NCBI GenBank assembly: GCA_963824105.1 | Contig: CAWGNN010000009.1 | Span: 248,001-312,000 of the forward strand | Direction: 5' to 3' | From: CAWDVB01 sp963824105 | Lineage (GTDB): Bacteria > Actinomycetota > Actinomycetes > Propionibacteriales > Nocardioidaceae | Length of the DNA stretch: 64,000 bases | Part shown: in pieces, positions 61,584 to 64,000 of the stretch | Layout of the letters: every line of letters starts with the position of its first letter | Position numbering within the stretch: the stretch's first letter is position 1 | Notes under the pieces: model-generated | The model's input: the letters and a program-made list of their open reading frames with translations, nothing else | Databases searched by the model: none | Told to the model about the DNA's origin: nothing | Program-made: the position numbers and the translations under genes

Positions 61584-62578
61584 GCGCCATCGAGTTCGCC
61601 CACATCAGCAACATCACGATCATGTTCGCCGGGATCGTCTACGCCCTCGCCTTCTTGAGCCATGTCGTGGAGTGGGCGCTGACCGCTCGGCCCGCGGCCA
61701 AGGCTGCCGCAGCGAACGCCGAGGTCAAGGCCCAGGTGCCGGTCGGAGCCGACGGGACGCCGATGCCGACCGAGGACGTCGCGCTGGCCGCAGCGGCACC
61801 CGTGACGCCGTCCGAGCGCGCCGAGATGGCCGGGCGGATCGGCATCTCGCTCACGGTGCTGGCGACCATCTTCCACGCGGTCGCGGTCGTCTCCCGTGGC
61901 CTCGCCGCGGACCCGATCCGGGTGCCCTGGGGCAACATGTACGAGTTCACGATGACGGCCACGCTCGGCGTCTCGCTGATCTACCTGGCGCTCCTGCGCC
62001 GCTACCAGCTGCGCTGGCTCGGTGCCGTCGTCACGCTCCTGCAGGTGATCCTGCTGATGGTGGCGGGCCTGCTGCTCTACGTCCCGGCCGGCCCACTGAT
62101 GCCCGCGCTGCACTCCTACTGGCTGGCGATCCACGTGCTCGCCGCGATCCTCGCCAGCGGTGCCTTCTTCGTCGGCGCGGTCACCGCGGCCCTCTTCCTG
62201 GTCAAGGACCGTGCCGAGCGACGGGGCAAGGTCAGCCTCTTCCTGTCCCGCCTTCCCGCAACCGAGACGCTCAACCTGGTCTCCTTCCGGGTCAACGCGA
62301 TCGGTTTCCCGATCTGGACCTTCGCGGCGTTGATCACTGGACCGATCTGGGCCGAGTACGCCTGGGGCTCCTACTGGAACTGGGACCCCAAGGAGGTCTG
62401 GGCCTTCATCACCTGGGTCCTCTACGCGGCCTACCTGCACGCCCGGGTCACGGCGGGGTGGAAGGGACAGGTCGCGGCCATCATCGCTCTGGTCGCGTTC
62501 AGCTCCCTGATGTGGAACTTCATCGGCATCAACTTCTTCTTCGGCGCCGGGAGCCAGCACTCCTACGCCGGCAAGTAG
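61580..62578 (+). CDS. ccsB: Cytochrome c biogenesis protein CcsB/CcsA
   Basis: A 332-residue haem-handling membrane protein with about eight helices. The tryptophan-rich WWD-type motif is WGSYWNWDPKEVWAFITW; histidines in IFHAVAVV, LHSYWLAIHV and YLHARV are candidate haem ligands. A charged, Ala-rich loop (about 38-85) is longer than usual. It is the last gene of the system II operon and overlaps resB by 4 bp. Confidence 0.93.
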   Translation: MSAIEFAHISNITIMFAGIVYALAFLSHVVEWALTARPAAKAAAANAEVKAQVPVGADGTPMPTEDVALAAAAPVTPSERAEMAGRIGISLTVLATIFHAVAVVSRGLAADPIRVPWGNMYEFTMTATLGVSLIYLALLRRYQLRWLGAVVTLLQVILLMVAGLLLYVPAGPLMPALHSYWLAIHVLAAILASGAFFVGAVTAALFLVKDRAERRGKVSLFLSRLPATETLNLVSFRVNAIGFPIWTFAALITGPIWAEYAWGSYWNWDPKEVWAFITWVLYAAYLHARVTAGWKGQVAAIIALVAFSSLMWNFIGINFFFGAGSQHSYAGK

Positions 62579-62818
62579 GTCTCACCCACGCTCTTCCGCA
62601 TCGCTGGCGCCGTACTCATTGCGGCAGTTCCGCATGGTCGCAGCGTGCGTGCTTGAGAGCAGCGGTGTGAGGGCCTTCGACGGCCGAACGACGAGGTCAG
62701 GGGACCAACGGCGTCTCGGAGTCCTACTATCCAACTTGCTGGACGAGGAGACCGTTGCCGACTTTGTTCAACGTGCCGGGCTCGGGATTGATCAATGCTG
62801 AAGAGACGGGGTTCGCCG
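62579..62818. other. Intergenic region at the start of the accessory tail
   Basis: Composition shifts to lower GC after ccsB. A 60-codon frame at 62619-62801 (ending LSNLLDEETVADFVQRAGLG, in part) has no ribosome-binding site and no family that I know; it could be a gene fragment. No clear terminator for ccsB is seen apart from the weak GGCC-TTCGAC-GGCC stem. Confidence 0.35.
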
Positions 62819-63028
62819 ATGTCATTTTGGAATAGTCGACCCGGCAGTCTCAGAGGTGCGTTGACGCGGGCCGGCATTGCCTATGCCGCATTGACTTGTC
62901 TGGCTATTGCGCTCGCTTTCAAAGAGGGATCAAGTACCAACTTGTTTTCTGCGGCGCTCATTTTCGTGCTGGGCGGCGTGGTCGTCGGGCTAGCGGCATG
63001 GGCGGGTTTCGCGGCTCGGCGCCGGTGA
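62819..63028 (+). CDS. Small two-helix membrane protein
   Basis: A 69-residue ORF with two hydrophobic stretches (AGIAYAALTCLAIALAF and LFSAALIFVLGGVVVGLAAW) linked by KEGSSTN, and a basic end FAARRR: a hairpin-like membrane protein. ATG 62819 follows GGGG by 8 nt; ATG 62795 would add eight residues. Codons are less GC-biased than elsewhere in the window. No family recognised. It is the first of three small ORFs in a row. Confidence 0.55.
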   Translation: MSFWNSRPGSLRGALTRAGIAYAALTCLAIALAFKEGSSTNLFSAALIFVLGGVVVGLAAWAGFAARRR

Positions 63029-63053
63029 AGCAAACAGGGGAAGCGAGTCGCTG

Positions 63054-63191
63054 ATGTTGACCTGGCTGTCGAAGAGACGCCCGCTGGGGGAGCGGATGAT
63101 CGCGGTCGGCGTGACATGTCTCGTGTTGTCAGTTGCCGGCCAAGTCTTCGCGGGTCTCGTCAATGCGCGAGCGTTCGAAGTGTCCGTCTGA
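63054..63191 (+). CDS. Micro-ORF, single-helix membrane peptide (45 aa)
   Basis: Starts LTWLSKRRPLGERMIAVGV and has one hydrophobic segment (MIAVGVTCLVLSVAGQVFAG) with a positive N-terminal flank, which fits a membrane peptide. AGGGGAAG lies about 11 nt upstream of the ATG. Its stop overlaps the next ATG (TGATG). Short length limits confidence. Confidence 0.35.
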   Translation: MLTWLSKRRPLGERMIAVGVTCLVLSVAGQVFAGLVNARAFEVSV

Positions 63192-63268
63192 TGATTGTTC
63201 CAGGCTCGATTGTCGGACTGATCTGCATAGGAGTGGGCCTCGACTTCGTGGCGAGAAGCGGGAAATGA
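63191..63268 (+). CDS. Micro-ORF, hydrophobic peptide (25 aa)
   Basis: MIVPGSIVGLICIGVGLDF followed by VARSGK: a hydrophobic stretch with a basic end, of the size and shape of small membrane peptides such as type I toxins. It is translationally coupled to the upstream ORF by TGATG. It is too short to be certain. Confidence 0.28.
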   Translation: MIVPGSIVGLICIGVGLDFVARSGK

Positions 63269-63309
63269 GATCACGTCCCCTGCAACTGACAATGGCCGGA
63301 TTCATCTGA

Positions 63310-63447
63310 GTTCCGCTGATCGACGCTCGACTTCCTCGCGAGGCTCGGACAGCTGACGAGGCGGCCCAACAACTTGCCGAGGTCGACCGCGTCCTCCAGA
63401 CCTCGACCGCGAACGATGTCGAGCGGATCTTTGGGCTCGACGGCTAG
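63310..63447 (+). pseudogene. Gene fragment, C-terminal end of an unidentified protein
   Basis: An open frame after a stop at 63307 reads ADEAAQQLAEVDRVLQTSTA, in part, and NDVERIFGLDG, with amphipathic helix character and strong codon bias, yet it has no usable start. It looks like the surviving 3' end of a gene whose front is gone. Confidence 0.35.
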
Positions 63448-63511
63448 TCACGGCTCCCTCGGACCCGACTCCGTGAGGTCATCGGCAGATCGGTGCACTC
63501 AATGCGGTTTG

Positions 63512-63856
63512 TCAGGGTGCGCTGTTTAGCCGTCGGACAACGTACTGGTTCAGGCTCAGGTGTTCTTCGGCGGCTTCGATGGCCAGTTTGCGATGGAGCG
63601 GTTCTCCGACGCGAAGGTTGAACTTGCCTGAGTAGCTTCGTGAGGACAAGGGGTCGGGCACTGGTTCGCCGCCGGCCTCTAGGTCGGCGACGACCTCGGC
63701 GATCGCATCGCGTAGACCGTGCAGGGCGTCCTCTTGGGTGCTGGCGAGCCAGGACATCGAGGGAAGCTCCAGGCAGGTGGCGACGTACTCGTCGTCCTCG
63801 ACGGACCAGGTGACCCGGTAGGTGTAGCGGGTGATGTCGATGCCGCTGGTGGTCAT
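63512..63856 (-). CDS. hicB: HicB-family antitoxin
   Basis: A 114-residue antitoxin. The N-terminal partial RNase H fold reads YRVTWSVEDDEYVATCLELP and LASTQEDALHGLRDAIAEVV, in part; the C-terminal ribbon-helix-helix reads KFNLRVGEPLHRKLAIEAAE, in part, and LSLNQYVVRRL. It neutralises the HicA toxin and binds the operon promoter. ATG 63856 has GGAGGGA upstream and overlaps the hicA stop. Confidence 0.88.
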   Translation of the reverse strand: MTTSGIDITRYTYRVTWSVEDDEYVATCLELPSMSWLASTQEDALHGLRDAIAEVVADLEAGGEPVPDPLSSRSYSGKFNLRVGEPLHRKLAIEAAEEHLSLNQYVVRRLNSAP

Positions 63857-63999
63857 GTCGTTCCCTCCTTCTTGTCGATCGCGGCGAGGACCTGCCGGAC
63901 CTGGTAGGCCTTGGCCTGTCCGTGGTCGTTCTGGATATTGACCCGTGGGTCGCCCGACCAGGGCGTCTTGAACACCGCATGGGATCCGCCGGTATTGCG
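63853..63999 (-). CDS. hicA: HicA-like toxin, 5' truncated by window end
   Basis: The C-terminal 48 codons of a HicA-type mRNA interferase: RNTGGSHAVFKTPWSGD, with the catalytic histidine in GGSH, then PRVNIQNDHGQAKAYQVRQV, in part. The stop overlaps the hicB ATG (ATGA). Toxin-before-antitoxin order is normal for hicAB. The start lies beyond 64000. Confidence 0.8.
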   Translation of the reverse strand, partial: RNTGGSHAVFKTPWSGDPRVNIQNDHGQAKAYQVRQVLAAIDKKEGTT

Positions 64000-64000
64000 T

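Overview
The window is about 64 kb of high-GC DNA with dense, strongly GC3-biased genes, frequent GTG starts and 4-bp ATGA/GTGA overlaps. Gene content and order point to an actinomycete. Examples are ftsH-folE-folP-folB-folK-DUF3180, panC-coaX-lysS-lsr2-clpC, disA-radA, a run from ppx-like to HTH-bS22-epimerase-acyltransferase that I recall from mycobacteria, and rex-hemA-hemC-hemD-hemB. It looks most like Nocardioidaceae or related Propionibacteriales, but that placement is inferred from recalled gene order, not from an alignment.

Layout. 1-1630: end of a methylmalonate-semialdehyde dehydrogenase gene and an omega-amino-acid aminotransferase. 1709-5607: TPP riboswitch followed by a thiamine-type ABC importer (thiB-thiP-thiQ). 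5608-6460: an 850-bp gap holding a PucR-like remnant, two hairpins with identical C-rich loops, and the structured leader of an NlpC/P60 cell-wall hydrolase. 7735-12317: pyrophosphatase, D,D-carboxypeptidase, DUF2342 metalloprotease, tilS, hpt. 12413-18227: ftsH and the folate pathway. 18270-20398: an orphan NuoD-like gene with a MidA/NDUFAF7-like methyltransferase upstream. 20575-24709: pantothenate/CoA genes and lysyl-tRNA synthetase. 25273-28328: lsr2 and clpC. 28335-32593: mutY, a membrane-anchored protein, disA and radA. 32686-39245: LacI regulator, methyltransferase, VOC protein, EF-G-like protein, cysteine-rich protein, Ppx/GppA-like protein. 39249-45960: sugar-phosphate isomerase-like protein, proline dehydrogenase, proC, acuC-like deacetylase, HTH protein, bS22, epimerase, acyltransferase. 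45991-50862: DUF5667 protein, BldN-like ECF sigma factor, HAD phosphatase, a degenerate AMP-binding protein and a glutaredoxin. 50872-58018: Rex operator, rex and the tetrapyrrole genes hemA-C-D-B-L. 58015-62578: histidine phosphatase and the system II cytochrome c maturation genes (tlpA/resA, ccdA, resB, ccsB). 62579-64000: a lower-GC accessory tail with tiny membrane ORFs, a gene fragment and a HicAB toxin-antitoxin pair cut by the window end.

How it fits together. Rex, haem synthesis and cytochrome c maturation form one respiratory block that probably answers to the NADH/NAD+ ratio. DisA (c-di-AMP), RadA and MutY form a genome-integrity group. The BldN-like sigma factor with its membrane partner is a signalling pair. 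Many genes carry a TANNNT hexamer only 5-9 nt before the start codon, which suggests widespread leaderless transcription. The least ordinary signals are the twin-loop hairpins near 5.9 kb, the orphan NuoD/methyltransferase pair, the 60-nt three-way-junction palindrome near 33.8 kb, the catalytically degenerate AMP-binding protein, and the cluster of micro-ORFs near 63 kb.
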